Below are positions 15,551 through 25,151 of a stretch of 64,000 nucleotides of DNA, one piece after another. The stretch is from Tepidibacillus fermentans (GTDB lineage: Bacteria > Bacillota > Bacilli > Tepidibacillales > Tepidibacillaceae), in assembly GCF_004342885.1 (NCBI RefSeq), contig NZ_SMAB01000006.1:62001-126000 (forward strand), given 5' to 3'. Every line of letters starts with the position of its first letter. Positions within the stretch are counted from its first letter, which is position 1. A model generated the notes under the pieces. The model saw only the letters and a program-made list of their open reading frames with translations. It had not been told where the DNA came from and ran no database searches. The translations under genes were made by a program, and so were the position numbers.

Positions 15551-17246
15551 ACCCTTCCACTCCTATTGCTTCTACTTCATCTTGAGGAACATCAAAGACC
15601 GTTTGTGAAGCTTCATTGATCTCATGATAGAAATATTCAGGTAATCGGTCATGAGCTTTGGTAAAACCAGCCATGCGGTTAAACTCATGTTCAATCCTTA
15701 ATGTTTCTTTTCCTAATTGTAAAAGCTGTTCGCCAGAAAATTGCATTCCTGTATAAGCTGTAATGAGATCAGCTACGAGATCCCACCTTCCTGCAATCGC
15801 TCCACCACTAAAGAAACACAGACCAGTTGAATCAAAAATAGGGGCCGTTTCCTGTGCTTCTAAGGAAGTTTTCACCTGCCCAATTGGAGAATGATGATCG
15901 ATTTGTGCTCTGACGGTTTGACCTGCAGTATGGTCTGCACCCATTGGCGAAGTGGAGTAGGTTACCCCCAACCCTTTAATCGCCCTTGGGTCATAGGCAG
16001 GCATCGATTGGCCTTTCACAGTTGGAACACGGTATGCACCATATAATTTTCCTACAATTTCGGCCCCGCCACCAATGATTTTACCCAAAAAACCTCCCTT
16101 TTTGATTTCCTGTAAAGCTTGAATAACGCCACCAACATCTCCAAATGAAATGATGTTTTGTGACATCAATACACCTAGTGCTCCTCCTGTTTCAATCGTA
16201 TCAATTCCGTATTCATTACATAAGCGATTGATTTCTGCAATATCGTCCAGATTACCGATTCCAAGATTTGAACCAAGTAACCCAATATTTTCATATTCTA
16301 ATGGAGAAGTAACTCTCTTACCTGCTTTATCCACAAAAACATTGGAACAACGGATGATACAACCAGGCATACAAGCATGGGTAGGGGAACCTTCGCCACT
16401 GCGTTCAATAATCGTTTCTCGTAAGGTTTCGCCTGAGATTTGTTCATATTTTTCAAAGGAACCTGTTGAGAAATTCCTGGTTGGAAGTGCACCTAAACTG
16501 TTCGTAGTCCTTACTAATGCGGAGGTACCTAACTCTGGAAAAATCTTGGCCGTACCTGGTGTTTCCATGAGCCAAGTGTGATACTGTTTCATTGCTTGTC
16601 TGAACCGATCTTTATCTTTTGGTTTGCTGCGATCAATCCCCGAATCATCTAAGACAATCGCTTTTATTCCTTTTGAACCTGCAACAGCGCCTAATCCTCC
16701 TCGGCCATTAAAACGAGTCGGATACCCTTCTTTGTCCTGACCTGCAATCGCTGCTAGGTTCATTTTTTGTTCACCAGCAACTCCGATCAGCCAAACAGCG
16801 ATATTTTTTCCGTATTTTTCTCGTAACCATTTCGTTGCTTCACTTAAATCTTTTCCAAGGATGGGTGAAGCATCATCAAAGGAAATTTTGTCTTTAGAAA
16901 TGTAGATGATCTTAAAATCTTCTCGTACCCCTTCGAAAATAAGGGCACGAATTCCTAGTCTACCTAACTTCAAACCAGAAATTCCACCTGCATTGCTCTC
17001 TTTAATACCGCCTGTTAAAGGACTTTTAGCCCCGATTGAATATCGGTCTGTGCTAGATGCTCCAGACCCAGTTAATAACCCGTTTGCAAAAATAAGCTTG
17101 TTATAAGGTCCAAGAGGATGAGCAGTTGGGGGAACCTCATCATGAACAATTCTTGAAGTTAAAGCTCTTCCACCTAGTCTTTGGTATTTTTCTGCATCAA
17201 CTTCAGTAACTCGCAGAGTTCCCATATCAATTCTTAATATTTTCAT
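15528..17246 (-). CDS. Aldehyde ferredoxin oxidoreductase family (tungsten/molybdenum enzyme)
   Basis: 572-residue AOR-family enzyme that oxidises aldehydes, or in reverse reduces acids, with ferredoxin. Residues 1-200 form the cofactor-binding domain (LGGRALTSRIVHDE, GASSTDRYSIGAKSPLTGG, FNGRGGLGAVAGSKG). The [4Fe-4S] ligands are Cys residues in THACMPGCIIRCSN plus the late DSTGLCFF; spacing is C-x3-C-x3-C, slightly wider than the C-x2-C-x3-C of Pyrococcus AOR. The start is ATG 17246 or 17249 after GGGAGAGG. With the MoaD-like gene and the modABC riboswitch it makes a tungsten/molybdenum theme. The aldehyde substrate is unknown. Confidence 0.92.
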   Translation of the reverse strand: MKILRIDMGTLRVTEVDAEKYQRLGGRALTSRIVHDEVPPTAHPLGPYNKLIFANGLLTGSGASSTDRYSIGAKSPLTGGIKESNAGGISGLKLGRLGIRALIFEGVREDFKIIYISKDKISFDDASPILGKDLSEATKWLREKYGKNIAVWLIGVAGEQKMNLAAIAGQDKEGYPTRFNGRGGLGAVAGSKGIKAIVLDDSGIDRSKPKDKDRFRQAMKQYHTWLMETPGTAKIFPELGTSALVRTTNSLGALPTRNFSTGSFEKYEQISGETLRETIIERSGEGSPTHACMPGCIIRCSNVFVDKAGKRVTSPLEYENIGLLGSNLGIGNLDDIAEINRLCNEYGIDTIETGGALGVLMSQNIISFGDVGGVIQALQEIKKGGFLGKIIGGGAEIVGKLYGAYRVPTVKGQSMPAYDPRAIKGLGVTYSTSPMGADHTAGQTVRAQIDHHSPIGQVKTSLEAQETAPIFDSTGLCFFSGGAIAGRWDLVADLITAYTGMQFSGEQLLQLGKETLRIEHEFNRMAGFTKAHDRLPEYFYHEINEASQTVFDVPQDEVEAIGVEGYGRSHHR

Positions 17247-17477
17247 CATGACCTCTCCCTAAAAAATACAAAATCACAGAATTTTCCGTTATTTTTTGTT
17301 AAAGTTTAAAATGATCGAACTAGGTTTGTCAATAGATGATTCAAAAAGGGTCTTATCTCTCTTCAAAGACATTTTGCTTTTGTCATAAATGAAGAACACT
17401 TTTATTAAATATATAAAGAAAAGAATTTTGACAAGTCTATTTCATAGGTTTTACCCATGAAAGGCGGTGATGAGTCG

Positions 17478-18458
17478 TTGCGGATTGGGATTCCAAGGGC
17501 ACTATTATATTATTACTATGCTCCATTTTGGAAACCATTCTTCGAAGAATTGGGAGTTGAAGTGGTGATTTCAGACGAAACCAATAAAGGGATCGTAAAT
17601 CGTGGTGTACGTGAAGCTGTTTCTGAGATTTGTGTACCAATCAAAATTTTTATTGGTCATAGTTTAAATTTGCTAAGAAAAGGGGTCGATTATATTTTTG
17701 TACCAAGGATGGTCTCGATCTCTCCTTTAGAATTTTTCTGTCCAAAATTCATGGGATTACCTGATATGTTGCGACATGGAGTAAATAAACTTGAGGATAA
17801 AATTTTAACTTGTCAGATTCAATCCATGGATGATGATATTTCCGATTATCGTCTATATCTGCCACTCGCTGACATTTTGGGGGTAACAGAAGAACAAATG
17901 AAAGAGTCTGCAGCAAAAGCTAGGGAAGAATGGCTAGCTTTTCGCATGTATAGCAAGATGGGTCATACGATTCCTGAAGCACTCAATTTAGTAGAAAATA
18001 TTCCAATTTCTAAACGGAAAGAAGCTTCTCATCCAGCCATTAAAATTGGGGTTCTTGGCTATGTATATAATATTTATGACTCATTTGTCAGTATGGATGT
18101 GATTGAAAAACTAAGAGATCTACAAGTTTCATTCATTACATTTGATATGTTGGAAGAACAAGACTTAAAAAATGAGATTCAAGATATCCGAAAGCCATTA
18201 TTTTGGACATTTACGAATAAATTATTAGGGGCAGGTTATCGTTTTTTTTCAAATCGTGAAGTAGATGGCGTGATTCATATCACGGCGTTTGGCTGTGGTC
18301 CTGATTCCATGTTAAGTAAATTGTTTGAGATCCGATCCAATGAGACAGGAGTTCCGTTTATGATGATTCGAGTGGATGAACATACTGGAGAAAACCATCT
18401 CCAAACGAGAATAGAGGCCTTTGTAGACATGTTGAAACGAAAAAAAAGAGTTGGGTAG
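17478..18458 (+). CDS. Acyl-CoA dehydratase activase-related protein (DUF2229-like), subunit 1
   Basis: About 326 residues related to the DUF2229/HgdB-like half of large activase fusion proteins. It begins IGIPRALLYYYYAPFWKPF. Cysteines lie in SEICVPIKIF, EFFCPKF and AFGCGPDSM; such Cys residues ligate [4Fe-4S] in HgdA/HgdB relatives. The C-terminal motif FGCGP...DEHTG...TRIEAFVD recurs in the next gene, so the two are paralogous partners. TTG 17478 is preferred: AAGGCGGTGAT, almost a perfect ribosome site, ends seven bases before it, while ATG 17457 has none. First gene of a three-gene operon divergent from the AOR gene. Function unknown. Confidence 0.78.
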   Translation: MRIGIPRALLYYYYAPFWKPFFEELGVEVVISDETNKGIVNRGVREAVSEICVPIKIFIGHSLNLLRKGVDYIFVPRMVSISPLEFFCPKFMGLPDMLRHGVNKLEDKILTCQIQSMDDDISDYRLYLPLADILGVTEEQMKESAAKAREEWLAFRMYSKMGHTIPEALNLVENIPISKRKEASHPAIKIGVLGYVYNIYDSFVSMDVIEKLRDLQVSFITFDMLEEQDLKNEIQDIRKPLFWTFTNKLLGAGYRFFSNREVDGVIHITAFGCGPDSMLSKLFEIRSNETGVPFMMIRVDEHTGENHLQTRIEAFVDMLKRKKRVG

Positions 18459-18469
18459 GTGGGATACCT

Positions 18470-19570
18470 TTGAACGTCACTTTTCCATATATGGGGACAG
18501 TTATCATCTATAAAAAGTTATTAGAACTACTGGGGCATCATGTGATTGTACCCCCTAGACCCTCGCAAAAAACACTTGATCTTGGGGTGAAATATAGCCC
18601 TGAGTTCGCATGTTTCCCTTTTAAGACGATTATGGGAAGTTATATTGAGGCTTGTGAACTTGGAGCTACAACGATTGTGACGAGTGGAGGTCACGGCCCT
18701 TGTCGTGCTGGTTTTTATAGTGAGATTCACCAACGAATTTTAAAGGAATTAGGGTACAATGTTGACTTTATTGTCTTTGATTCTTATTTTCGAGATAAAG
18801 AACGGTTTATGGAAAATGTTCGGAAATTAAAAGGGAATTATTCATGGTTTCATGTCGCAAAGGCGATTAAATTTACCTTTGATATGATCCGGGAATTAGA
18901 CAAGTTGGATCGCTGGATTCACCGAATCAAACCATATGAGAAAGTGCCTGGTTTAACGAAAAAAGTATGGGAAGAAATACAACAACAATTTGATCAAGTG
19001 ACAACAAGAAGAGAACTAAAAAAGGCGCGAAAAAAGGGTAAGAAAATGATTGAATCGATTCCCTTACAGGAGATTGATCATGAAAAACGAATACGAATCG
19101 GGATCGTTGGCGAGATTTATGTGGTAATGGAACCATCGATTAATATGGAAATTGAGAACGTATTAGGGGAATTAGGCTGTGAAGTAGAAAGATCTCACTA
19201 TTTATCGGAATGGATCAATGATAATATGTTACCTCGATTTCTCAAACATTCAGATGAAGAGGAAATTCTGAAAAAGGGCGAACCGTTTATTGAAATTGAA
19301 ATTGGGGGACATGCCAAACACACGGTTGGCCGAATTGTTGATTTTAAAGAAAAAGGATTTGATGGAATTATCCATCTCATGCCCTTCGGTTGCTTACCGG
19401 AACTAATTTCACAAAGTGTGATTCCTCGGATATCAAAAGAATACGATATTCCTGTTTTGACACTCTCTCTGGATGAGCAAACAGGTCAAGCCAATAATCG
19501 AACAAGGATTGAAGCTTTTATTGATCTGATTCGAAATACAAAACTTAAGAAATATACTTATACTGCTTAA
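18470..19570 (+). CDS. CoA-protein-activase-like/2-hydroxyacyl-CoA dehydratase-like protein, subunit 2
   Basis: 366 residues, HgdB/DUF2229-like. Cys-containing motifs: SPEFACFPFKTIMGSYIEA, SGGHGPCRAGFYSEIHQR and HLMPFGCLPELISQ. The C-terminal block FGCLP...DEQTGQANNRTRIEAFID parallels the preceding gene's, implying a heterodimer. A lysine-rich linker (about residues 175-195) separates two lobes. Start TTG has GGTGGGAT upstream, 12 bases after the previous stop. No dehydratase substrate pathway genes are adjacent. Confidence 0.78.
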   Translation: MNVTFPYMGTVIIYKKLLELLGHHVIVPPRPSQKTLDLGVKYSPEFACFPFKTIMGSYIEACELGATTIVTSGGHGPCRAGFYSEIHQRILKELGYNVDFIVFDSYFRDKERFMENVRKLKGNYSWFHVAKAIKFTFDMIRELDKLDRWIHRIKPYEKVPGLTKKVWEEIQQQFDQVTTRRELKKARKKGKKMIESIPLQEIDHEKRIRIGIVGEIYVVMEPSINMEIENVLGELGCEVERSHYLSEWINDNMLPRFLKHSDEEEILKKGEPFIEIEIGGHAKHTVGRIVDFKEKGFDGIIHLMPFGCLPELISQSVIPRISKEYDIPVLTLSLDEQTGQANNRTRIEAFIDLIRNTKLKKYTYTA

Positions 19571-19584
19571 AGGGGGAGTTTAGA

Positions 19585-20553
19585 GTGAGAAATGCATATA
19601 TTGGCATTGATGTAGGATCGGTGAGTACCAATGTTGTCGCGATTAATGAACAAGGGGATGTTCTTTTTCATTATTATGTTCGAACCAATGGCCAACCCAT
19701 CGAGTCAGTAAAAAAAGGGATAGAACAATTAAAAGATCATCTTTGTAACAATTGGAATGTTGCCGGAGTAGGTACAACTGGAAGTGGACGACAATTAGCA
19801 GGGATTATGGTAGGTGCAGATGTAGTAAAAAACGAAATTACCGCACATGCGGTTGCAACGATTCAGTTTGTTCCAGACGTTCGGACCATTTTTGAGATTG
19901 GTGGACAGGATTCGAAGATTATCCTTGTAAAAGATCAAATGGTCGTAGACTTTGCGATGAATACAGTTTGTGCAGCAGGAACAGGCTCATTTCTCGATCA
20001 TCAAGCGGAACGTTTAGGCATTAAGATTGAAGATTTTGGTAAATTAGCATTAACGGCAAAAAATGATGTCCGAATTGCAGGTAGGTGTACAGTATTTGCT
20101 GAATCTGATATGATTGCGAAACAACAATTTGGTTTTTCAAAAGCAGAAATTATTAATGGATTGTGTCAAGCGTTGGTCCGAAACTATATGAATAACTTAG
20201 CTCGAGGGAAGAAATTAGAACCACCATTTGTGTTTCAAGGCGGGGTAGCCGCAAATGTTGGAATTAAAGCAGCATTTGAGAAGGAAATCGGTCATGAGGT
20301 CATTATTCCTCAATACCATCATGTAATGGGAGCAATCGGTGCCGCTATTTTAGCACGTGAAGAAGTGAAAGGAAGGCGAACTAATTTTCGTGGATTTCAC
20401 GCACTACAAACAGAATTTGTCCCATCCAGTTTTATTTGTAACGGATGTTCCAATATGTGTGAAGTGATTAAAGTTAAAGTGAATGGTCAAACCGTAGCAA
20501 TGTGGGGCGACCGTTGTGGGATGTGGCAAGAAAAAGTGAAGCAGATTATTTAG
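19585..20553 (+). CDS. Archerase-type acyl-CoA dehydratase activase (BadF/BadG/HgdC ATPase)
   Basis: 322-residue ASKHA-fold ATPase that, in known relatives, injects an electron into a 2-hydroxyacyl-CoA dehydratase or similar reductase. Visible: phosphate-1 motif YIGIDVGSVSTNVV, GVGTTGSGR, EIGGQDSKI, and the two cluster cysteines in NTVCAAGTGSFLDHQ and AGRCTVFAESDM, which in HgdC hold a [4Fe-4S] at the dimer interface. Beyond the usual ~260-residue core it has a C-terminal tail FICNGCSNMCEV...GDRCGMW with four more cysteines (C-x2-C-x3-C plus one), possibly a second metal site. GTG start after AAAGGGGGAG, 14 bases behind subunit 2. Confidence 0.88.
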   Translation: MRNAYIGIDVGSVSTNVVAINEQGDVLFHYYVRTNGQPIESVKKGIEQLKDHLCNNWNVAGVGTTGSGRQLAGIMVGADVVKNEITAHAVATIQFVPDVRTIFEIGGQDSKIILVKDQMVVDFAMNTVCAAGTGSFLDHQAERLGIKIEDFGKLALTAKNDVRIAGRCTVFAESDMIAKQQFGFSKAEIINGLCQALVRNYMNNLARGKKLEPPFVFQGGVAANVGIKAAFEKEIGHEVIIPQYHHVMGAIGAAILAREEVKGRRTNFRGFHALQTEFVPSSFICNGCSNMCEVIKVKVNGQTVAMWGDRCGMWQEKVKQII

Positions 20554-20565
20554 CTTCACTTTTTC
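20535..20565. terminator. Bidirectional terminator spanning both convergent stop codons
   Basis: AGTGAAGC/GCTTCACT, perfect 8-bp arms with a 10-base loop, T runs on both strands. It overlaps the last codons of the activase and ends inside the methyltransferase stop region. Confidence 0.8.
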
Positions 20566-21932
20566 CATCTTAACCCTTTTGGGTAGTGATTTTTTAATTG
20601 GCCATTTGCAATTTTTCCCCATCCTAACGGAAATCCATGAGTTGTAACGAGTATCCAACCTTTCAAAGGCGGGTCAACAAAAAAGGATTCTCCTTTTAAA
20701 TATTTTTCAGTATTTTCAAAATCCAAATCAAGCGATTGTTTTACTTCTTTCATGGTTAAACCCATTGCTAAGGCATGACCAGGTTCAAAGCGATTTTTCT
20801 TTATTTCTCCAAGATGCCAACCAATACGTGCAATTTTGATCCCCTTTAAATCGGGAAGGTTATCTGGCACAAGATAGAGATGATCGCCAAAAGTATGAAA
20901 GGTTCCGTTTAGTGACTGGATTAGATTTTCTCTGACAAAGGATTGATAAAATTTTAACGCTTCTGAATTTGCCTTATACTGCATTGGCTTCATTTTTGCA
21001 GTGATCGTTGACTCTTTTTTTCGTAATTTCGCAATGAAATGTCCTTCTCCCTTTAATAAGTGGGGCCATAGCCTGACTGTTGAAGTGATCGAGGGATTTT
21101 GTTTTTCATTTATCCATTCAGGATGGCCTTGTGCAAAAAGATTTGCTAACTCATTAGGAATCGTTTCAATCTCAAACTGGTGGTATCGTTCTAAAAAGGC
21201 TGCGACTGTTCCTTCATTTTCTTCAGGAGCAAATGTACATGTAGAATAGACGAGGATGCCACCAGGCTTGAGCATTTTTTGGGCTTCATCCAAGATTCCC
21301 TTTTGACGGATCGCACAGAATTGGACATGCTCTTCTGACCATTCCCCAATCGTTTCAGGGTTCTTACGGAACATACCTTCACCAGAACAGGGTGCATCCA
21401 CTAGGATTCGATCAAAGTATTCAGGAAAAACTTTTGCTAGTTGTTCAGGTGACTCATTGGTAACAACACTATTTTTGGCACCAAAACGTTCTAAGTTTTC
21501 AACCAAAGCTTTTACTCTCGTTGGATGGATTTCGTTCGCCACCAATAAACCTTGGTGGTTCAGTTTTGTTGCGATATGGGTCGATTTACCCCCTGGGGCA
21601 GCACTAAGATCAAGAATTTTCTCACCTGGTTGTGGATCGAGAACTTCAGTCACAGCCATTGCACTTGGTTCTTGGATATAATAAAGGCCTGCTGAATGAA
21701 AGGGATGTTTTCCCGGACGGTCCTCTTCCTTATAATAAAATCCCTCTTTTGTCCAAGGAATAGATTCTAAAGAAAAGGGTACACTTTGCAAAAATGAAGG
21801 AATATCAATTTTTAGAGTGTTTACCCTTAGTCCATGGGTTTGCGATTGTTCATAACTTCGGCGAAAGGATTCGAACGATTCACCTAGTAATTGTTGCATT
21901 CGTAGCAAAAAAGCTTGAGGTAGCTGAACCAT
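20556..21932 (-). CDS. RsmF/Sun-family 16S rRNA m5C methyltransferase
   Basis: SAM-dependent RNA cytosine-5 methyltransferase, 458 residues from ATG 21932 (GGAG eight bases upstream; the frame is open to 22052 but without a site). SAM motif LDLSAAPGGKSTHIA, the two catalytic cysteines in DAPCSGEGMFRKNPE (motif IV) and YSTCTFAPEENEG (motif VI). A C-terminal half of about 150 residues (GIKIARIGWHLGEIKKNRFEP) corresponds to the PUA-like RNA-binding domain of RsmF/YebU. The exact rRNA position is inferred, not shown. Confidence 0.88.
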   Translation of the reverse strand: MVQLPQAFLLRMQQLLGESFESFRRSYEQSQTHGLRVNTLKIDIPSFLQSVPFSLESIPWTKEGFYYKEEDRPGKHPFHSAGLYYIQEPSAMAVTEVLDPQPGEKILDLSAAPGGKSTHIATKLNHQGLLVANEIHPTRVKALVENLERFGAKNSVVTNESPEQLAKVFPEYFDRILVDAPCSGEGMFRKNPETIGEWSEEHVQFCAIRQKGILDEAQKMLKPGGILVYSTCTFAPEENEGTVAAFLERYHQFEIETIPNELANLFAQGHPEWINEKQNPSITSTVRLWPHLLKGEGHFIAKLRKKESTITAKMKPMQYKANSEALKFYQSFVRENLIQSLNGTFHTFGDHLYLVPDNLPDLKGIKIARIGWHLGEIKKNRFEPGHALAMGLTMKEVKQSLDLDFENTEKYLKGESFFVDPPLKGWILVTTHGFPLGWGKIANGQLKNHYPKGLRWKK

Positions 21933-22188
21933 AGATTGCGCTCCAATCATCAAAGTAAGATGAAGAATTACCCATTCATTATATAGAATTTCCAAATAAA
22001 AGTTCAATAAGACCGATATGAAATGCAATTTTTGTTTAAATGAAGGGAACAATACTTCTAATTATAGAAGAAGAGCAGATGAAAAATAGACATATTTCAA
22101 AGAATAAAGATAGAATGAGTAATAAATTCATGGTATTCTATATAATGTTATGGTCATCTGTTGATTTTATCAAAAAGGAGGACTCATT

Positions 22189-23160
22189 GTGAGTGATTTG
22201 TTTTTAGAATTAAAAGAAAAAGTCCAAGCAGCTTATCCCACAATTGTATTTCCCGAAGGACTTGATGAAAGAATCCTAACAGCCGCAAGCCGTCTATCTA
22301 AAGAGAAAATTTTAACACCGATTTTAATCGGAAATGAAGAAGAAGTGCAAGCCAAAATCAAAGAATTGGGTTTGGAATTTCTTGATGTACATATTTATAA
22401 TCCAGCTACTTATCCAGAGTTTGATGAATTAGTTACCACTTTTGTGGAGCGTAGAAAAGGAAAGTCCACCGAAGAAGAAGCTCGTAAAATTTTACTAGAT
22501 GAAAATTATTTTGGAACCATGTTAGTTTATCTTGGAAAAGCCCACGGTCTTGTTAGTGGTGCGGCTCATTCTACAGCAGATACCGTTCGTCCAGCACTAC
22601 AAATCATCAAGACAAAACCTGGAATCAAGAAAACTTCTGGGGCGTTTATTATGGTAAGAGGAGAAGAACGTTATCTTTTCTCTGACTGTGCGATTAATAT
22701 TGCGCCAGATAGCCAAGATCTAGCAGAAAATGCGGTTGTTAGTGCAGAAACAGCTCGTGTGTTTGGAATTGAACCAAAGGTTGCCATGTTAAGTTTTTCC
22801 ACAAAAGGTTCTGCAGTATCACCAGAGACTGAAAAAGTGGTAGAAGCTACCCGTTTAGCAAAAGAAATGGCACCAGATGTTCTCATTGATGGAGAATTCC
22901 AATTTGATGCAGCGTTTGTTCCTGAAGTGGCGAAAAAGAAAGCACCAGATTCACCACTAAAAGGAAATGCAACTGTCTTTATCTTTCCAAGCCTCGAAGC
23001 GGGAAACATTGGCTATAAAATGGTTCAACGTTTAGGTGGATTTGAAGCAATTGGGCCAATTCTTCAAGGGTTAAATAAGCCTGTGAATGACCTTTCCCGT
23101 GGTTGTAATGCAGAAGATGTTTATAAGCTTTCCCTAATCACAGCTGCTCAAGGAATTTAA
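22189..23160 (+). CDS. pta: Phosphate acetyltransferase
   Basis: 323-residue short-form Pta, converting acetyl-CoA and phosphate to acetyl phosphate in acetate metabolism. Family features: IVFPEGLDERILTAA at the N-terminus, YFGTMLVYLGKAHGLVSGAA, RPALQIIKTKPGIKKTSGAF and NIGYKMVQRLGGFEAIGPIL with the catalytic Ser/Arg region. The start is GTG with AAAGGAGG nine bases upstream. It is monocistronic with a terminator; ackA is not adjacent. A TATAAT box lies at 22141-22146 but I find no good -35. Confidence 0.95.
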   Translation: MSDLFLELKEKVQAAYPTIVFPEGLDERILTAASRLSKEKILTPILIGNEEEVQAKIKELGLEFLDVHIYNPATYPEFDELVTTFVERRKGKSTEEEARKILLDENYFGTMLVYLGKAHGLVSGAAHSTADTVRPALQIIKTKPGIKKTSGAFIMVRGEERYLFSDCAINIAPDSQDLAENAVVSAETARVFGIEPKVAMLSFSTKGSAVSPETEKVVEATRLAKEMAPDVLIDGEFQFDAAFVPEVAKKKAPDSPLKGNATVFIFPSLEAGNIGYKMVQRLGGFEAIGPILQGLNKPVNDLSRGCNAEDVYKLSLITAAQGI

Positions 23161-23196
23161 AATAAATAAGCTGTCAAGTCATGATTGACAGCTTGG

Positions 23197-23229
23197 AAAC
23201 CACTAGAACTAAAACACTAGTGGTTTTTT
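23197..23229 (+). terminator. Terminator of pta
   Basis: AAACCACTAG/CTAGTGGTTT arms, 10-base loop, then TTTG. A second hairpin AAGCTGTCAA/TTGACAGCTT directly precedes it. Confidence 0.85.
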
Positions 23230-23250
23230 GTTGCTTTCTACTGACAATTT

Positions 23251-24309
23251 TCATAAAGATAACATTCGTTCAAGTGCAATCTTGGCATCTTTAGCGGTAT
23301 TTTGATCTACGAGAATTTGATTCCGAACTTCTCCTGTTTCTAATGCTTCTAGAATATCGAGTAAATGTTTTAATTCGATTTTGTTCATGGTAGAGCACAG
23401 ACAAGGGTAGGGATTTAATGGAATAATTTCTTTGTCTGTATAGGTTTGTGCCAAACGATGCACGAGATTATGCTCCGTACCAACCGCCCACTTGCTCCCA
23501 CTAGGAGAAGCCGCAATCGTATTGATAATTTTATTGGTTGAACCATTTTCATCGGCTAATTGAACAATTTCGATTGGGCATTCTGGGTGAACGATAATCT
23601 TCATATCTGGTTTTGTTTTTCGAATATGATTGACCTGTTTTGTAGTAAATTTTTCGTGAACATTACAATGTCCCTTCCAGAGAATCATTTTAATTTGATT
23701 GATGTCACCATCATATTCTAATCGTTCCAAAATCGGGTCCCATATAGCCATCTGGTCTAATGGGATACCAAGCTCAAATCCTGTATTTCTCCCTAAATGT
23801 TGATCGGGTAAGAAAAGGATACGTTCCTTTTGAGTGAAAGCCCAACGAACTACCTGTTTCGCATTGGAGGAGGTTAAGGTTGAACCACCATTTCTTCCGA
23901 CAAATGCTTTAATTGCAGCTGTAGAATTTACATACGTCAGCGGAAGAATGGTATCCTCGAAATGAGCTTGAAGCTGGTTCCATGCTCGTTCAGTTTGTTC
24001 AATGTTGGCCATATCTGCCATTGAACATCCCGCATCAAGGGAGGGGAGAATTACCTTTTGATATTCATCGGTTAGAATATCTGCTGTTTCAGCCATAAAA
24101 TGCACACCACAAAAGATAATAAATTCAGCCGTTTTGTTTTTGGCAGCTAGTTGTGCTAATTGAAGTGAATCACCGACATCATCAGCGAATTGAATCACTT
24201 CATTTTTTTGATAATGATGCCCTGGGATGTAGAGGCGGTCACCAAACTTTTGCTTGATTTCTAGTATTCGTTGCTCCATTTGTTCAGTCGTTTGCTCTAA
24301 TACGTTCAT
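23251..24309 (-). CDS. nadA: Quinolinate synthase
   Basis: 352-residue [4Fe-4S] enzyme condensing iminoaspartate with dihydroxyacetone phosphate to quinolinate. The three cluster cysteines are recognisable in [28 protein letters not shown] and [15 protein letters not shown]. The [17 protein letters not shown] segment is typical of NadA. It overlaps nadC by four bases (ATGA-type coupling) and is the last gene of nadBCA, de novo NAD synthesis. Confidence 0.96.
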   Translation of the reverse strand: MNVLEQTTEQMEQRILEIKQKFGDRLYIPGHHYQKNEVIQFADDVGDSLQLAQLAAKNKTAEFIIFCGVHFMAETADILTDEYQKVILPSLDAGCSMADMANIEQTERAWNQLQAHFEDTILPLTYVNSTAAIKAFVGRNGGSTLTSSNAKQVVRWAFTQKERILFLPDQHLGRNTGFELGIPLDQMAIWDPILERLEYDGDINQIKMILWKGHCNVHEKFTTKQVNHIRKTKPDMKIIVHPECPIEIVQLADENGSTNKIINTIAASPSGSKWAVGTEHNLVHRLAQTYTDKEIIPLNPYPCLCSTMNKIELKHLLDILEALETGEVRNQILVDQNTAKDAKIALERMLSL

Positions 24310-25151
24310 CCTTTCTTCCCTCCAATGATGTTGAAGCTAATATCTAAGGCACGAATCGAATGAGTTAACATTCCTAATGAGATGTAATCTACTCCTGTAT
24401 CACGGTATTCAGCAATGTTCTCTAATGTAATGCCACCACTTGCTTCTGTTACAATGGACTTGGGAACACAGGAAACAAATTCTTTAATTTGATCAGGTGA
24501 ACAGTTATCCAATAGAATCACGTCGACATTAGCTTCGATTGCTTCTCGTAACTCTTCCTTTGATTCGATTTCTACTTCCACTTTTACCATATGTCCAAGT
24601 TGTTCTCTTACTTTCTGTACGGCTTTGGTGATGCTTCCTGCATAGGCGATATGATTATCTTTAATCAAGACCCCATCATAAAGTCCAAGGCGATGATTAA
24701 ATCCGCCACCACAACGAACGGCATATTTTTCTAACATACGTAGACCAGGTGTTGTTTTTCGTGTATCACAAATACGGGTATGTTTACTATTTAGCCTTTC
24801 TACCGTACGGTGTGTCATCGTGGCAATTCCACTCATCCGTTGTACAAGATTGAGAATGACCCGTTCCCCACTTAAAAGATAAATGATCGGACCGCAAGCT
24901 TTGGCAATAACTTCCCCAGCCTTCACGTAGTCGCCATCCTTTTTATAGAAGGTGACTTCAATAGACGGATCAAATAATTGATAACCTTCTTTAATAATCG
25001 GTAGACCACAAACCACACCATCTTCCTTTACTAGAAAATGTCCACAACTGTTATCATCTGGTAAAAAAATCGTTTCGCTTGTAATATCCCTTTCGCCAAT
25101 GTCTTCAATAAATAGCTGTTGCAAAAGTTTCTTTAATTTGATCGTATTCAT
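24306..25151 (-). CDS. nadC: Nicotinate-nucleotide pyrophosphorylase (quinolinate phosphoribosyltransferase)
   Basis: 281-residue enzyme that makes nicotinate mononucleotide from quinolinate and PRPP. Typical NadC segments: [68 protein letters not shown] and [14 protein letters not shown] start with GAAGGAGAG. It begins inside the end of nadB (47-base overlap) and overlaps nadA. Confidence 0.96.
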   Translation of the reverse strand: MNTIKLKKLLQQLFIEDIGERDITSETIFLPDDNSCGHFLVKEDGVVCGLPIIKEGYQLFDPSIEVTFYKKDGDYVKAGEVIAKACGPIIYLLSGERVILNLVQRMSGIATMTHRTVERLNSKHTRICDTRKTTPGLRMLEKYAVRCGGGFNHRLGLYDGVLIKDNHIAYAGSITKAVQKVREQLGHMVKVEVEIESKEELREAIEANVDVILLDNCSPDQIKEFVSCVPKSIVTEASGGITLENIAEYRDTGVDYISLGMLTHSIRALDISFNIIGGKKG

